Assembly: GCA_043800975.1 (NCBI GenBank) | Contig: JAZDMK010000084.1 | Coordinates: 1-55,128, forward strand | Origin: JAZDMK01 sp043800975 | Lineage (GTDB): Bacteria; Bacteroidota; Bacteroidia; Bacteroidales; JAHJDW01 | Reading direction: 5' to 3' | DNA: 55,128 bases | Part shown: positions 41,680-49,253 of the stretch, in pieces | Layout of the letters: every line of letters begins with the position of its first letter | Numbering within the stretch: position 1 is the stretch's first letter | Notes under the pieces: model-generated | The model's database searches: none | What the model was told of the DNA's origin: nothing | Seen by the model: the letters and a program-made list of their open reading frames with translations, nothing else | Made by a program: the position numbers and the translations under genes

Positions 41680-41933
41680 AGTGATTTTGTTTTACGCAAA
41701 TGTATTAAAAGTAAAGATTGAAAATATTCAAAGGCGGCGTACTGCCCTCTCAATATAAATTCGTAAAATTCTTGAAGGCATTATGGAATAAGACTTTCGG
41801 AGTTTTGTAGTGGTTTGTTTTATCGATGAATAAACATAAAAAGTACGTTGAAAAACATTTCAAGAAAAATATTTTATCTGTACTAATTCTCAGAACAGAC
41901 TCAAAACCATATTTCAAAATTTAGTTTTTTTAG

Positions 41934-41941
41934 TATCTTTG
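41934..41941 (+). promoter_or_regulatory. -7 promoter element of tRNA-Val
   Basis: TATCTTTG, a full match to TAnnTTTG, 10 bp before the mature tRNA. The 272-bp gap upstream (41680-41951) holds no gene I can support. Confidence 0.6.
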
Positions 41942-41951
41942 CAATCTATTC

Positions 41952-42026
41952 GGGTGGTTAGCTCAGTTGGTTTAGAGCATTACCTTGACAGGGTAGGGGT
42001 CGATGGTTCGAATCCATTACCACCCA
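41952..42026 (+). tRNA. tRNA-Val (anticodon GAC)
   Basis: Cloverleaf: acceptor GGGTGGT / ACCACCC, D-stem GCTC/GAGC, anticodon loop TTGACAG (GAC), T-loop TTCGAAT, discriminator A. No encoded CCA. Confidence 0.95.
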
Positions 42027-42038
42027 CAAATCAAATAG

Positions 42039-42075
42039 ACCATTCGCAATATGCGAATGGTTTTTTTTTTTTTTT
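42039..42075 (+). terminator. Intrinsic terminator of tRNA-Val
   Basis: Perfect 9-bp stem ACCATTCGC / GCGAATGGT with a 5-nt loop and an unusually long run of 15 T. Confidence 0.95.
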
Positions 42076-42145
42076 CATGATTTGATCAAACAATGTTTGA
42101 ATGAAAGAATTGAAAAATGTTGGATAAATAATCGGGTGATTGTTT

Positions 42146-42547
42146 TTATTCTGTTGCAAGAAACCAGTTCAATGCATCTTTTCGGGAAGTGAAAATGCGA
42201 AAATCATAACCTTTCGTTGTTATGTATCGTGCGAGTTCTTCTGCATTAAAACGAACCAGCAAATCTTCGGAAACAACAAAGGCGCCTTTTCGGGGATTCT
42301 TACTTAAAATGGGATTTACGATTTCATTAACGACCCAGTTTCTGTCTTCAGGGAGTACATAGTTTTGATTACGTGCATCTGTAAACCAAAAATGAATGTC
42401 GTGCTTTTCGAACTGTGTAAGGCAATTGCGTAAGACCAACCTGTAATTTTCACTGCTGATGGATGTAGCTTCTTTCCAGAAAACCTCAAGCATCCTGAGA
42501 TTCTCATGATAGGTTACCATTGCATATTGATTATTCAGACAAATCAT
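42146..42547 (-). CDS. Hypothetical STAS/SpoIIAA-like small protein
   Basis: 133 aa from the ATG at 42547 (alternative ATG at 42520). No signal peptide. Alternating strands and helices: 'YHENLRMLEVFWKEA', 'HDIHFWFTDARNQNYVLPED', 'GAFVVSEDLLVRF' and a C-terminal 'FRIFTSRKDALNWFL'. This is the pattern of small STAS-like proteins common in Bacteroidota; the name is by resemblance only. The earlier ATG keeps the first predicted strand. A TACATTTG promoter box ends 4 bp before it. Confidence 0.7.
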   Translation of the reverse strand: MICLNNQYAMVTYHENLRMLEVFWKEATSISSENYRLVLRNCLTQFEKHDIHFWFTDARNQNYVLPEDRNWVVNEIVNPILSKNPRKGAFVVSEDLLVRFNAEELARYITTKGYDFRIFTSRKDALNWFLATE

Positions 42548-42617
42548 ATAACAAATGTACAATTATATCGGTGTAAGATACAAAAAAAAATATGAAATGC
42601 CAAATTTATCTGACGAA

Positions 42618-43385
42618 CTAGATTTTCCCTTTAATTTTATAGACTAAAATTCCTGCCCATTCATGAATTAAAATGTTCCAGGTTGTTAAATTGTCTGGAT
42701 GAGGGATAAGCAGATGTTGAAACTGAAAGCGACGAACACCACTATGAAAATCAGTTGGATAAGGTGCAATGTTAAGTGGGTATTTGTTAAAGCACTTCAC
42801 TGCACGAGGCATGTGATAGGCTGATGTAATCAGCAGAAAACGGCCTTTTGGCCAAAGCTGTTTGCAATATAGATTCGCATAATACGCATTCTCAAAAGTG
42901 TTTTTCGAAAAGCTTTCTGTGATAATATCTTTTTCAGGAATTCCTAGCTGAATAAGGTATTGGGATAGTAATGCTGATTCCGATTCGTCATCATGAAGCA
43001 AACTTGCATCACCTCCGCAAAGGAAAATCTTTTTGATTTTTTTTTGCTTATAGAGGCTGGCAGCCTGCAGAAAACGGTCTGTACTACTCAGGAAAACCAA
43101 TCGGTTATTTTGTTTATCAAGTGTTACCATTCCGCCACTTAATACAATTCCTGCATCATAGGCTGAGTCTGACTGGCTAATTTGAGTAGGAGAATATTCC
43201 CAGGCGCGCATGGCTTCATCTGCAATAAACGAATTCATAAAAAAGTATAGAGCTATAATGCCTGAAAGTAAAAGTCGTTTTCCTGCTGTGCGTTTCCTGA
43301 AAATAAAGGCAAGGATAAACACAATCAAAACCCAGTTGGCAGGATAGAGAAGATAAGAGAGTAGCTTTGAAAGTGTAAAAAACAA
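42618..43385 (-). CDS. YdcF/ElyC-family (DUF218) membrane protein, TTG start
   Basis: 255 aa. Two N-terminal membrane helices ('LLYPANWVLIVFILAFIF', 'LLLSGIIALYFFMNSFI') and a DUF218 domain: 'DAGIVLSGGMV', 'KIFLCGGDAS', 'LIQLGIPEKDIITESFSKNT', 'LLITSAYHMPRAVKCF'. The start is TTG at 43385: it gives 'MFFTLSKLLSYLLYPANW', the usual N-terminus of this family, while the first in-frame ATG would delete both helices. Relatives (ElyC, SanA) affect envelope integrity and peptidoglycan or lipid-carrier metabolism. Function here is inferred from family only. Confidence 0.85.
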   Translation of the reverse strand: MFFTLSKLLSYLLYPANWVLIVFILAFIFRKRTAGKRLLLSGIIALYFFMNSFIADEAMRAWEYSPTQISQSDSAYDAGIVLSGGMVTLDKQNNRLVFLSSTDRFLQAASLYKQKKIKKIFLCGGDASLLHDDESESALLSQYLIQLGIPEKDIITESFSKNTFENAYYANLYCKQLWPKGRFLLITSAYHMPRAVKCFNKYPLNIAPYPTDFHSGVRRFQFQHLLIPHPDNLTTWNILIHEWAGILVYKIKGKI

Positions 43386-43425
43386 AATCAGAAAAGTTGA
43401 TGAATAAATTATTTTACCTTTACTG

Positions 43426-43433
43426 CAAATTTA
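43426..43433 (-). promoter_or_regulatory. -7 promoter element of the YdcF-family gene
   Basis: TAAATTTG on the minus strand, full match to TAnnTTTG, 40 bp before the TTG start. It lies in the 63-bp gap shared with the divergent DPP IV gene. Confidence 0.45.
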
Positions 43434-43448
43434 CAATAATCTGAAGAA

Positions 43449-45617
43449 ATGATCAGGAAAATTATCACACTGCTGTTGATTCTGCCATTCCAGTTGTTTG
43501 CGCAGAAGGAAATCACGCTTAATGATGTTTGGGCAAGCGGAAAGTTTTATCCGGGACGTTACGAAACGGTTGTTCCGATGAAAGATGGCGAACATTATGT
43601 TATTGTTGAGGGCGGGATATTTATTAATAAGTATGAATACAAAACCGGCAAGATGCTGGAAACAATCATCCGCTCCGGCGAAATGGTGCAGACTGGAAAT
43701 ACGACTGCTATTCAGATTGAAGAAATTGTGTTTTCAGAAGATGAATCAAAAATCCTTATCACTTCGGAAACAGAAAATATTTATCGCCGTTCATCTGTAT
43801 CCGAATTTTATGTGTGGGATTTTAAAGCAAAAAAACTGACACGCGTTTCTGAAAATGGGAAACAGCAATTGGCGTCGCTTTCCCCTGATGGAAGCAAAGT
43901 TGCGTTCGTCAGAGAGAATAATATTTTCATGAAAGACCTGACAACCGGAAAAGAAATTCAGGTAACAACGGATGGTAAGAAAAATTCAATTATCAATGGT
44001 GCGCCAGACTGGGTGTATGAAGAAGAGTTTGAATTCGCAAGAGCCTTCGACTGGTCGCCCGATGGAAAAAAAATTGCCTATATACGCTTTGATGAATCGA
44101 ACGTGAAAGAATTCGAACTGGAATATTATGGGAAATTGTATCCGGAGCAATTCCGCTACAAATATCCCAAAGCCGGCGAAAGCAATTCTATTGTTTCTGT
44201 TCATGTTTACGATGTGGTGTCCGGAAATATTAAAAGTATGGACATTGGAACTGAGAAAGACCAATACATTCCGCGAATCAAATGGACAACGGATCCAAAC
44301 CAACTTTGTATTTTCCGCATGAACCGCTTGCAGAATAAACTGGAGCTTCTCTTTGCTGATGCGACCAGCGGAACTTCCCGCTATGCATTTACTGAAGAAA
44401 ACAGTCGTTATATTGAAGTGAATGATTATCTCCAATTCATAAAAGACAACAGTTTTTTATGGGTCAGTGAAAAGGATGGTTACATGCACATATATTTATA
44501 TGATAAAAATGGAAAACAGATTTCTCAGGTTACCAAAGGAAACTGGGATGTGGATAAAGTATATGGTATGGATGAAAAGACAGGAATTGTTTATTACAGT
44601 TCTGCAGAAGTATCTCCGATGGACAGACAGGTTTATGCAATCAAGCAGGACGGTACAGGAAAACGTAAACTGACAACACGCAAAGGCGTGAATGAAGCGG
44701 AATTTAGTACTACGTATAAATATTTTATTAATATCCATTCCGATATCAACTCCCCATTTTATGTAAATATTATTAAAACTTCTGATCTGAAAGAGCTGAA
44801 AATGCTGGAAAACAACCAGAAAGTAATTGATAATATGAAGCAATATGGTTTCTCACCTGCCGATTTTTTTAAATTTAAAACCCGCGATGATGTTGAATTA
44901 AATGGATGGATGATCAAACCTGCCAATTTTGACCCTTCCAAAAAATATCCTGTTCTAATGTCAGTGTATGGAGGTCCGAATTCTCAGGAAGTCGTTGATC
45001 AGTGGGGTTATTTTAATTTCATCTGGTTCGAAATGCTGAGTCAGAAAGGATACATTATCGTTAGTGTTGACGGACGTGGTACTGGTTTTCGCGGAGAGGA
45101 ATTCAGAAAGTGCACATATATGAAAATGGGGGAGCTAGAAACTAAAGATCAGATTGAATCGGCGGTTTATCTGGGTGGACTCGATTATGTTGATAAAAGC
45201 AGAATTGGAATCTTTGGCTGGAGCTACGGTGGGTACATGACTGCATTATGCCTGACAGTAGGTGCAGATTACTTTAAAACAGGATTGGCTGTTGCTCCAG
45301 TTACCAACTGGCGGTATTATGATAATATCTATACTGAACGCTTCATGCGCACACCCCAGGAGAATCCGAAAGGGTACGATGATAATTCACCCACAACCTA
45401 CGCCTCCAAGCTGAAAGGCAAGTTATTATTGGTTCATGGTGGTGCAGATGATAATGTACACATGCAAAACTCGATGGAATTTGTAGATGCATTGGTAAAA
45501 GCCAACAAGCAATTCGAGATGCAGATCTATCCAAATAAGAACCATGGGATCTACGGTGGCAATACGAGGCTTCATTTATTTACAAGGCTTACCGATTATT
45601 TATTAAAAAATTTGTAA
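43449..45617 (+). CDS. Dipeptidyl peptidase IV (S9B)
   Basis: 722 aa with signal peptide (ending QLFAQ). An N-terminal eight-bladed propeller contains 'GAPDWVYEEEFEFARAFDWS', the double-Glu motif that binds the substrate N-terminus in DPP IV. The alpha/beta-hydrolase domain has the catalytic Ser592 in 'FGWSYGGYM', Asp667 in 'HGGADDNVHM' and His699 in 'NKNHGIYGG'. It removes X-Pro dipeptides from peptide N-termini. Export places it in the periplasm or at the surface, where it would complement the DPP III and S9 enzymes in this window. Length is normal. Confidence 0.96.
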   Translation: MIRKIITLLLILPFQLFAQKEITLNDVWASGKFYPGRYETVVPMKDGEHYVIVEGGIFINKYEYKTGKMLETIIRSGEMVQTGNTTAIQIEEIVFSEDESKILITSETENIYRRSSVSEFYVWDFKAKKLTRVSENGKQQLASLSPDGSKVAFVRENNIFMKDLTTGKEIQVTTDGKKNSIINGAPDWVYEEEFEFARAFDWSPDGKKIAYIRFDESNVKEFELEYYGKLYPEQFRYKYPKAGESNSIVSVHVYDVVSGNIKSMDIGTEKDQYIPRIKWTTDPNQLCIFRMNRLQNKLELLFADATSGTSRYAFTEENSRYIEVNDYLQFIKDNSFLWVSEKDGYMHIYLYDKNGKQISQVTKGNWDVDKVYGMDEKTGIVYYSSAEVSPMDRQVYAIKQDGTGKRKLTTRKGVNEAEFSTTYKYFINIHSDINSPFYVNIIKTSDLKELKMLENNQKVIDNMKQYGFSPADFFKFKTRDDVELNGWMIKPANFDPSKKYPVLMSVYGGPNSQEVVDQWGYFNFIWFEMLSQKGYIIVSVDGRGTGFRGEEFRKCTYMKMGELETKDQIESAVYLGGLDYVDKSRIGIFGWSYGGYMTALCLTVGADYFKTGLAVAPVTNWRYYDNIYTERFMRTPQENPKGYDDNSPTTYASKLKGKLLLVHGGADDNVHMQNSMEFVDALVKANKQFEMQIYPNKNHGIYGGNTRLHLFTRLTDYLLKNL

Positions 45618-45621
45618 AAAG

Positions 45622-45652
45622 TTTGCTTGAATCAGAATAATTTGTATTTTTG
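45622..45652 (+). promoter_or_regulatory. rpsU: Consensus Bacteroidota promoter of rpsU
   Basis: TTTG (45622-45625), exactly 19 bp, TATTTTTG (45645-45652). One of the best promoter matches in the window; the ATG follows at 45689. Confidence 0.8.
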
Positions 45653-45672
45653 CACCTCAATTTTTTAACACA

Positions 45673-45682
45673 AAAGGAAGGA
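45673..45682 (+). promoter_or_regulatory. rpsU: Shine-Dalgarno-like sequence of rpsU
   Basis: AAAGGAAGGA lies 6 nt before the ATG, with AAAGGA and AGGA blocks complementary to the 16S rRNA 3' end. SD sequences are rare in this window. Published work on Flavobacterium reports that bS21 helps hide the anti-SD and that rpsU carries an SD for autoregulation. Confidence 0.6.
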
Positions 45683-45688
45683 ACAACA

Positions 45689-45883
45689 ATGATTATTGTG
45701 CCTGTGAAAGAAGGCGAAAGCATTGACAAAGCGTTGAAGAAACTGAAACGCAAGTTTGAAAAAACCGGTGTCGTCAAAGAATTACGCGAAAGACAAAAAT
45801 TCACCAAACCTTCGGTGAAAAGGCGTCAGGAAAGGCTTAAAGCAGTCTACATCCAGCATCTTCGCGATCAGGAAGAATCCTGA
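45689..45883 (+). CDS. rpsU: 30S ribosomal protein bS21
   Basis: 64 aa, starting 'MIIVPVKEGESIDKALKKLK' at the ATG at 45689, with the basic 'FTKPSVKRRQERLKAVYIQH' tail of bS21. It sits near the 3' end of 16S rRNA and, in Bacteroidota, helps occlude the anti-Shine-Dalgarno sequence. First gene of the rpsU-xerC-hpf unit, with its own strong promoter, an SD-like leader and a hairpin plus T-run immediately after it. Confidence 0.97.
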   Translation: MIIVPVKEGESIDKALKKLKRKFEKTGVVKELRERQKFTKPSVKRRQERLKAVYIQHLRDQEES

Positions 45884-45904
45884 TTGTAAGATTAAGAATA
45901 TAGG

Positions 45905-45958
45905 ATATTGACTTTCCACCGGAACGCTATCGTGCTGGGGTGAAGTCAATATTTTTTT
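45905..45958 (+). terminator. Terminator/attenuator between rpsU and xerC
   Basis: Stem ATATTGACTT (45905-45914) / AAGTCAATAT (45943-45952), extended inward by CACC/GGTG with a small bulge, followed by seven T. It ends 2 bp before the xerC ATG, so it likely limits expression of the downstream genes relative to rpsU. Confidence 0.75.
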
Positions 45959-45960
45959 AT

Positions 45961-46848
45961 ATGTATGTCAACGAATTCATAGCCTACCTTCAAACGCAAA
46001 AACGTTTCTCACCTCATTCCATCCTTGCATACAGGAATGATTTATCACAATTCTTATTATTTCTTGAAGAGAATGAGCCTGTGCGGGATGTCACCGAAAT
46101 AAGTCATTTGCACATTCGTTCGTGGATTGTTTTTTTAATGGAAAATGGATTGGATCCACGCTCTGTTAACAGGAAACTATCTACATTGAAGTCATTCTAC
46201 AGGTTTTTAATTATTCGCAAAGTAGTTGAGAAAAGCCCGATGAATAAAGTGATTTCGCCAAAGACATCCAAGAAGCTTCCGGTTTTTGTGGAAAAGGAAA
46301 AGATGGACAATTTATTTAATGATATTGTCTTTCCTGATGATTTCGAAGGCTGTCGCGATAAGATGATTCTTGAATTGTTTTATATGACTGGCATGCGCGT
46401 TTCAGAACTGGTAAATTTAAATGAGTCGGATTTTGATTTTTATGCACCTTCTGTTAAGGTGCTGGGGAAAAGGAACAAAGAACGTATTATTCCTTTGCAT
46501 CCTGAGTTTATTAAGCATGTGCAGGACTATCTGTCAATCAAACACGCTTCAGAGAAGGAAACCGGGCATAGTGCTTTATTTTTTATTACAAAAAAAGGAA
46601 AGAAATTTTATCAAAAACTTGCATACAATGTCGTAAAGCATTACCTTAGTGGTGTGACTTCGATCAGTAAACGGAGTCCGCACGTATTAAGACATACATT
46701 TGCAACGCACATGCTGAATAACGGAGCTGATTTAAATGCAATAAAAGAACTGCTGGGTCATTCCAGTCTTGCTGCAACACAAGTATACACGCATAATACA
46801 ATAGAGAAACTAAGCAGAATTTACAAACAGGCCCATCCAAGGGCATAA
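45961..46848 (+). CDS. xerC: Tyrosine recombinase XerC/XerD family
   Basis: 295 aa from the ATG at 45961. An N-terminal SAM-like core-binding domain (1-90) and a C-terminal catalytic domain with all key residues: Arg146 in 'TGMRVSEL', His241 and Arg244 in 'HVLRHTFATHML', His267 in 'LGHSSLAATQVYTH', and the nucleophile Tyr276. Family role: resolving chromosome dimers at dif. The gene sits in a housekeeping cluster typical of Bacteroidota, with no other mobile-element genes, so it is a cellular Xer rather than an integrase. Whether it is the XerC or XerD partner cannot be decided here. Confidence 0.92.
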   Translation: MYVNEFIAYLQTQKRFSPHSILAYRNDLSQFLLFLEENEPVRDVTEISHLHIRSWIVFLMENGLDPRSVNRKLSTLKSFYRFLIIRKVVEKSPMNKVISPKTSKKLPVFVEKEKMDNLFNDIVFPDDFEGCRDKMILELFYMTGMRVSELVNLNESDFDFYAPSVKVLGKRNKERIIPLHPEFIKHVQDYLSIKHASEKETGHSALFFITKKGKKFYQKLAYNVVKHYLSGVTSISKRSPHVLRHTFATHMLNNGADLNAIKELLGHSSLAATQVYTHNTIEKLSRIYKQAHPRA

Positions 46849-46857
46849 AAAAGGAGG
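46849..46857 (+). promoter_or_regulatory. hpf: Strong Shine-Dalgarno sequence of hpf
   Basis: AAAAGGAGG, a full complement to the 16S rRNA anti-SD, with a 5-nt spacer to the ATG at 46863. It is the strongest SD I see in the window and exceptional in a phylum that rarely uses SD. Confidence 0.85.
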
Positions 46858-46862
46858 CACCT

Positions 46863-47159
46863 ATGAAAGTTAATGTTCAATCCATCCATTTCGATGCTGA
46901 TAAAAAGTTAGTTGATTTTGTACAAAAGAAAGTTGAAAAACTGGTATCACTTTATGATGGCGTAATTGGAAGTGATGTTTATCTGAAATTAGTTAACACC
47001 AGTGATCTTGAAAATAAAATTGCTGAGATACGTTTACAGATTCCCGGAAACGATTTATTTGTCAAGAAGCAGTGTAAATCATTTGAAGAAGCAGCGGATA
47101 TGGCTGTAGAAGCTCTGAAGAAGCAGCTGACAAAACAAAAAGACAAGAAAAAGAAGTAG
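46863..47159 (+). CDS. hpf: Ribosome hibernation-promoting factor (HPF/YfiA family)
   Basis: 98 aa, short HPF form. 'MKVNVQSIHFDADKKLVDFV' start, 'VEKLVSLYDGVIGSDVYLKL', 'IRLQIPGNDLFVKKQCKSFE' and 'ADMAVEALKKQLTKQKDKKK' make the beta-alpha-beta-beta-beta-alpha fold. HPF binds the 30S decoding region in slow growth and blocks translation; short forms help form 100S dimers. The gene starts 14 bp after xerC behind a strong SD. That fits regulation by anti-SD availability (inference). Confidence 0.94.
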   Translation: MKVNVQSIHFDADKKLVDFVQKKVEKLVSLYDGVIGSDVYLKLVNTSDLENKIAEIRLQIPGNDLFVKKQCKSFEEAADMAVEALKKQLTKQKDKKKK

Positions 47160-47228
47160 AAAAAATTTATAATAAAAGCGTGATTTAAAGTAAAGAAGGA
47201 GGGAAAAAGAGCAAAAGAATAAAAAATA

Positions 47229-47259
47229 TTTGTTTATTCCCAAAACTTTTATACATTTG
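47229..47259 (+). promoter_or_regulatory. Consensus promoter of the tRNA-tuf operon
   Basis: TTTG (47229-47232), exactly 19 bp, TACATTTG (47252-47259). Transcription would begin about 6 bp further on, inside the following hairpin. Confidence 0.75.
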
Positions 47260-47288
47260 CAGACCTTTTTTGAAGGGTCTGCTTTTTT
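47259..47288 (+). terminator. Intrinsic terminator of the rpsU-xerC-hpf unit
   Basis: 10-bp stem GCAGACCTTT (47259-47268) / AAGGGTCTGC (47273-47282) with one G-U pair and a TTTG loop, then six T. It overlaps the -7 box of the next promoter by one base. Confidence 0.85.
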
Positions 47289-47309
47289 GTTTTGCAGGAG
47301 AGCAGGAAT

Positions 47310-47383
47310 GCCGGAGTAGCTCAGTTGGCCAGAGCAGCTGATTTGTAATCAGCGGGTCGGCGGTTCGAATCCGTCCTTCGGCT
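47310..47383 (+). tRNA. tRNA-Thr (anticodon TGT)
   Basis: Acceptor GCCGGAG / CTTCGGC, anticodon loop TTTGTAA, T-loop TTCGAAT, discriminator T. First of four clustered tRNAs before tuf. Confidence 0.95.
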
Positions 47384-47414
47384 CGAGTTCTTTTAAATGA
47401 TGAATCAATGACAA

Positions 47415-47496
47415 GGGGGGATACCAGAGCGGTCAAATGGGGCAGACTGTAAATCTGTTGGCGCAGCCTTCGGAGGTTCGAATCCTCCTCCCCCCA
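47415..47496 (+). tRNA. tRNA-Tyr (anticodon GTA)
   Basis: Acceptor GGGGGGA / TCCCCCC, anticodon loop CTGTAAA, a long variable arm (class II), T-loop TTCGAAT, discriminator A. Confidence 0.95.
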
Positions 47497-47503
47497 CGTT
47501 CAA

Positions 47504-47576
47504 GCGGAAGTAGCTCATTTGGTAGAGCGAAAGCCTTCCAAGCTTTAGGTGGCGGGTTCGAGCCCCGTCTTCCGCT
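47504..47576 (+). tRNA. tRNA-Gly (anticodon TCC)
   Basis: Acceptor GCGGAAG / CTTCCGC, anticodon loop CTTCCAA, T-loop TTCGAGC, discriminator T. Confidence 0.95.
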
Positions 47577-47580
47577 CGAC

Positions 47581-47652
47581 GCCGATGTAGCTCAGGGGTA
47601 GAGCACTTCCTTGGTAAGGAAGGGGTCACGAGTTCAATTCTCGTCATTGGCT
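47581..47652 (+). tRNA. tRNA-Thr (anticodon GGT)
   Basis: Acceptor GCCGATG / CATTGGC (one G-U), anticodon loop TTGGTAA, T-loop TTCAATT, discriminator T. Only 4 bp after tRNA-Gly. Confidence 0.95.
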
Positions 47653-47701
47653 CAAATCAGCTTATCAAGCATTTATTAATTTGTAAACTAGTGATATAAT
47701 T

Positions 47702-48892
47702 ATGGCAAAAGAAAAATTCGACAGGACCAAACCGCACGTTAACATCGGAACCATCGGTCACGTTGACCATGGCAAAACCACGCTCACTGCGGCCATTACA
47801 CTTAATCTGCAGGACCACGGTCTGGCAACATTCAAATCATTTGATGAAATTGACTCCGCTCCGGAAGAAAAGGAAAGGGGTATTACCATCAATACAGCTC
47901 ACGTGGAATACGCGACAGAAAACAGACATTATGCTCATGTTGACTGCCCAGGACATGCTGACTATGTGAAGAACATGGTTACCGGTGCTGCTCAGATGGA
48001 TGGTGCTATTCTTGTTGTTGCTGCCACTGACGGCCCCATGCCGCAGACTCGTGAACATATCCTTTTAGCTCGCCAGGTAGGTGTACCTAAAATGGTTGTT
48101 TTTATGAATAAGGTTGACCTCGTGGATGACCCAGAACTGCTCGACCTCGTTGAAATGGAAATCAGAGAACTGCTTACATTTTACGATTTTGATGGTGATA
48201 ACACTCCCATTGTTCGTGGATCAGCACTTGGTGGATTAAATAAAGACGAAAAATGGGTGGCCGGAATTTTTGAATTGATGAAACATGTGGATGAATATAT
48301 TCCTATTCCTACACGTGACGTTGATAAAGATTTCCTCATGCCTGTTGAAGATGTATTCTCAATTACGGGTCGTGGTACTGTTGCTACAGGTCGTATTGAA
48401 AGTGGAATCATTCAGACTGGTGAAGCTGTAGAAATTATCGGACTGGGTACTGAAAAAATGAAATCAGTTGTTACGGGTGTTGAAATGTTCCGTAAGATTC
48501 TGGATAAAGGTGAAGCTGGTGACAATGCTGGTCTTCTCTTACGTGGTATTGACAAAGACCAGATCCGCAGAGGTATGGTAATTGCGAAACCAGGTTCCAT
48601 CAAGCCTCATAAAAAATTCATGGCTGCTGTGGTTATCCTGAAAAAAGAAGAAGGTGGACGTCACACTCCATTCCACAATAAATATCGTCCTCAGTTTTAT
48701 TTCAGAACGACGGATGTTACCGGTGAAATTATGCTTCCAGAAGGTCGTGAAATGGTACTTCCCGGTGATAACCTTACCATTGAGGTAAATCTGATTTCAG
48801 AAATCGCTCTGAACAAAAATCTGCGATTTGCAATCCGCGAGGGTGGTAGAACCGTAGGTGCAGGTCAGGTAACTGAAATTTTAGATATCTAA
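47702..48892 (+). CDS. tuf: Elongation factor Tu
   Basis: 396 aa. Delivers aminoacyl-tRNA to the ribosome as a GTP complex. G1 motif 'GHVDHGKT' (19-26), switch I 'EEKERGITINTAHVEY', G3 'DCPGHADYVKNM', G4 'MNKVDLVDD', then domains II ('FSITGRGTVATGRIESG') and III ('RPQFYFRTTDVTGEI', 'FAIREGGRTVGAGQVTEI'). Lies between tRNA genes; probably cotranscribed with the four upstream tRNAs from the promoter at 47229. Confidence 0.99.
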   Translation: MAKEKFDRTKPHVNIGTIGHVDHGKTTLTAAITLNLQDHGLATFKSFDEIDSAPEEKERGITINTAHVEYATENRHYAHVDCPGHADYVKNMVTGAAQMDGAILVVAATDGPMPQTREHILLARQVGVPKMVVFMNKVDLVDDPELLDLVEMEIRELLTFYDFDGDNTPIVRGSALGGLNKDEKWVAGIFELMKHVDEYIPIPTRDVDKDFLMPVEDVFSITGRGTVATGRIESGIIQTGEAVEIIGLGTEKMKSVVTGVEMFRKILDKGEAGDNAGLLLRGIDKDQIRRGMVIAKPGSIKPHKKFMAAVVILKKEEGGRHTPFHNKYRPQFYFRTTDVTGEIMLPEGREMVLPGDNLTIEVNLISEIALNKNLRFAIREGGRTVGAGQVTEILDI

Positions 48893-48906
48893 TATAATAA
48901 TGTGAT

Positions 48907-48931
48907 ACCGGGAAGAGTTTTTCTTCCCGGT
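48907..48931 (+). other. RNA hairpin between tuf and tRNA-Trp
   Basis: Perfect 10-bp stem ACCGGGAAGA / TCTTCCCGGT with a 5-nt loop, not followed by a T-run. More likely an RNA-processing or stability element, or a partial terminator, than a full stop. Confidence 0.6.
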
Positions 48932-48943
48932 TGATCTTAACCT

Positions 48944-49016
48944 ACGGGTGTAGCTCAATTGGTAGAGTAGCGGTCTCCAAAACCGTTGGCTGAGGGTTCA
49001 AGTCCTTCCACCCGTG
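48944..49016 (+). tRNA. tRNA-Trp (anticodon CCA)
   Basis: Acceptor ACGGGTG / CACCCGT, anticodon loop CTCCAAA, T-loop TTCAAGT, discriminator G. The usual position between tuf and secE. Confidence 0.96.
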
Positions 49017-49032
49017 CTAAAGAGCAGAAATC

Positions 49033-49227
49033 ATGTTTAGAAAAATAGGAAATTACATTGTTGAAGCTTACGACGAGCTGAAGAATAAAGTAGCTTGGCC
49101 CCCGTGGAAAGAACTGCAGGGAAGTGCTATCATTGTTTCCATTGCATCACTGATCATTGGATTTGTGGTGTTTATAATGGACTTTGCATTCGAAAATATT
49201 CTGACACAGTTTTACAAACTTTTCTAA
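49033..49227 (+). CDS. secE: Preprotein translocase subunit SecE
   Basis: 64 aa, the short single-helix form. 'GNYIVEAYDELKNKVAWPPW' is the conserved amphipathic helix with the W-P motif, followed by one membrane helix 'GSAIIVSIASLIIGFVVFIM'. It clamps SecY in the inner-membrane translocon. Begins 17 bp after tRNA-Trp and precedes nusG as in most bacteria. Confidence 0.95.
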   Translation: MFRKIGNYIVEAYDELKNKVAWPPWKELQGSAIIVSIASLIIGFVVFIMDFAFENILTQFYKLF

Positions 49228-49253
49228 AGTAATTTAAGAGGAACAGTATCTCT

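Noticed and set aside
45961..46848. Phage or island integrase marking a mobile element next to tRNA genes
   Set aside because: The recombinase lies in the conserved rpsU-hpf housekeeping cluster, has Xer-type motifs, and no attachment-site duplications or phage genes are visible around the tRNAs.
47185..47647. Minus-strand open frames across the tRNA cluster
   Set aside because: They are antisense to four well-folded tRNAs and have compositions typical of tRNA shadows.
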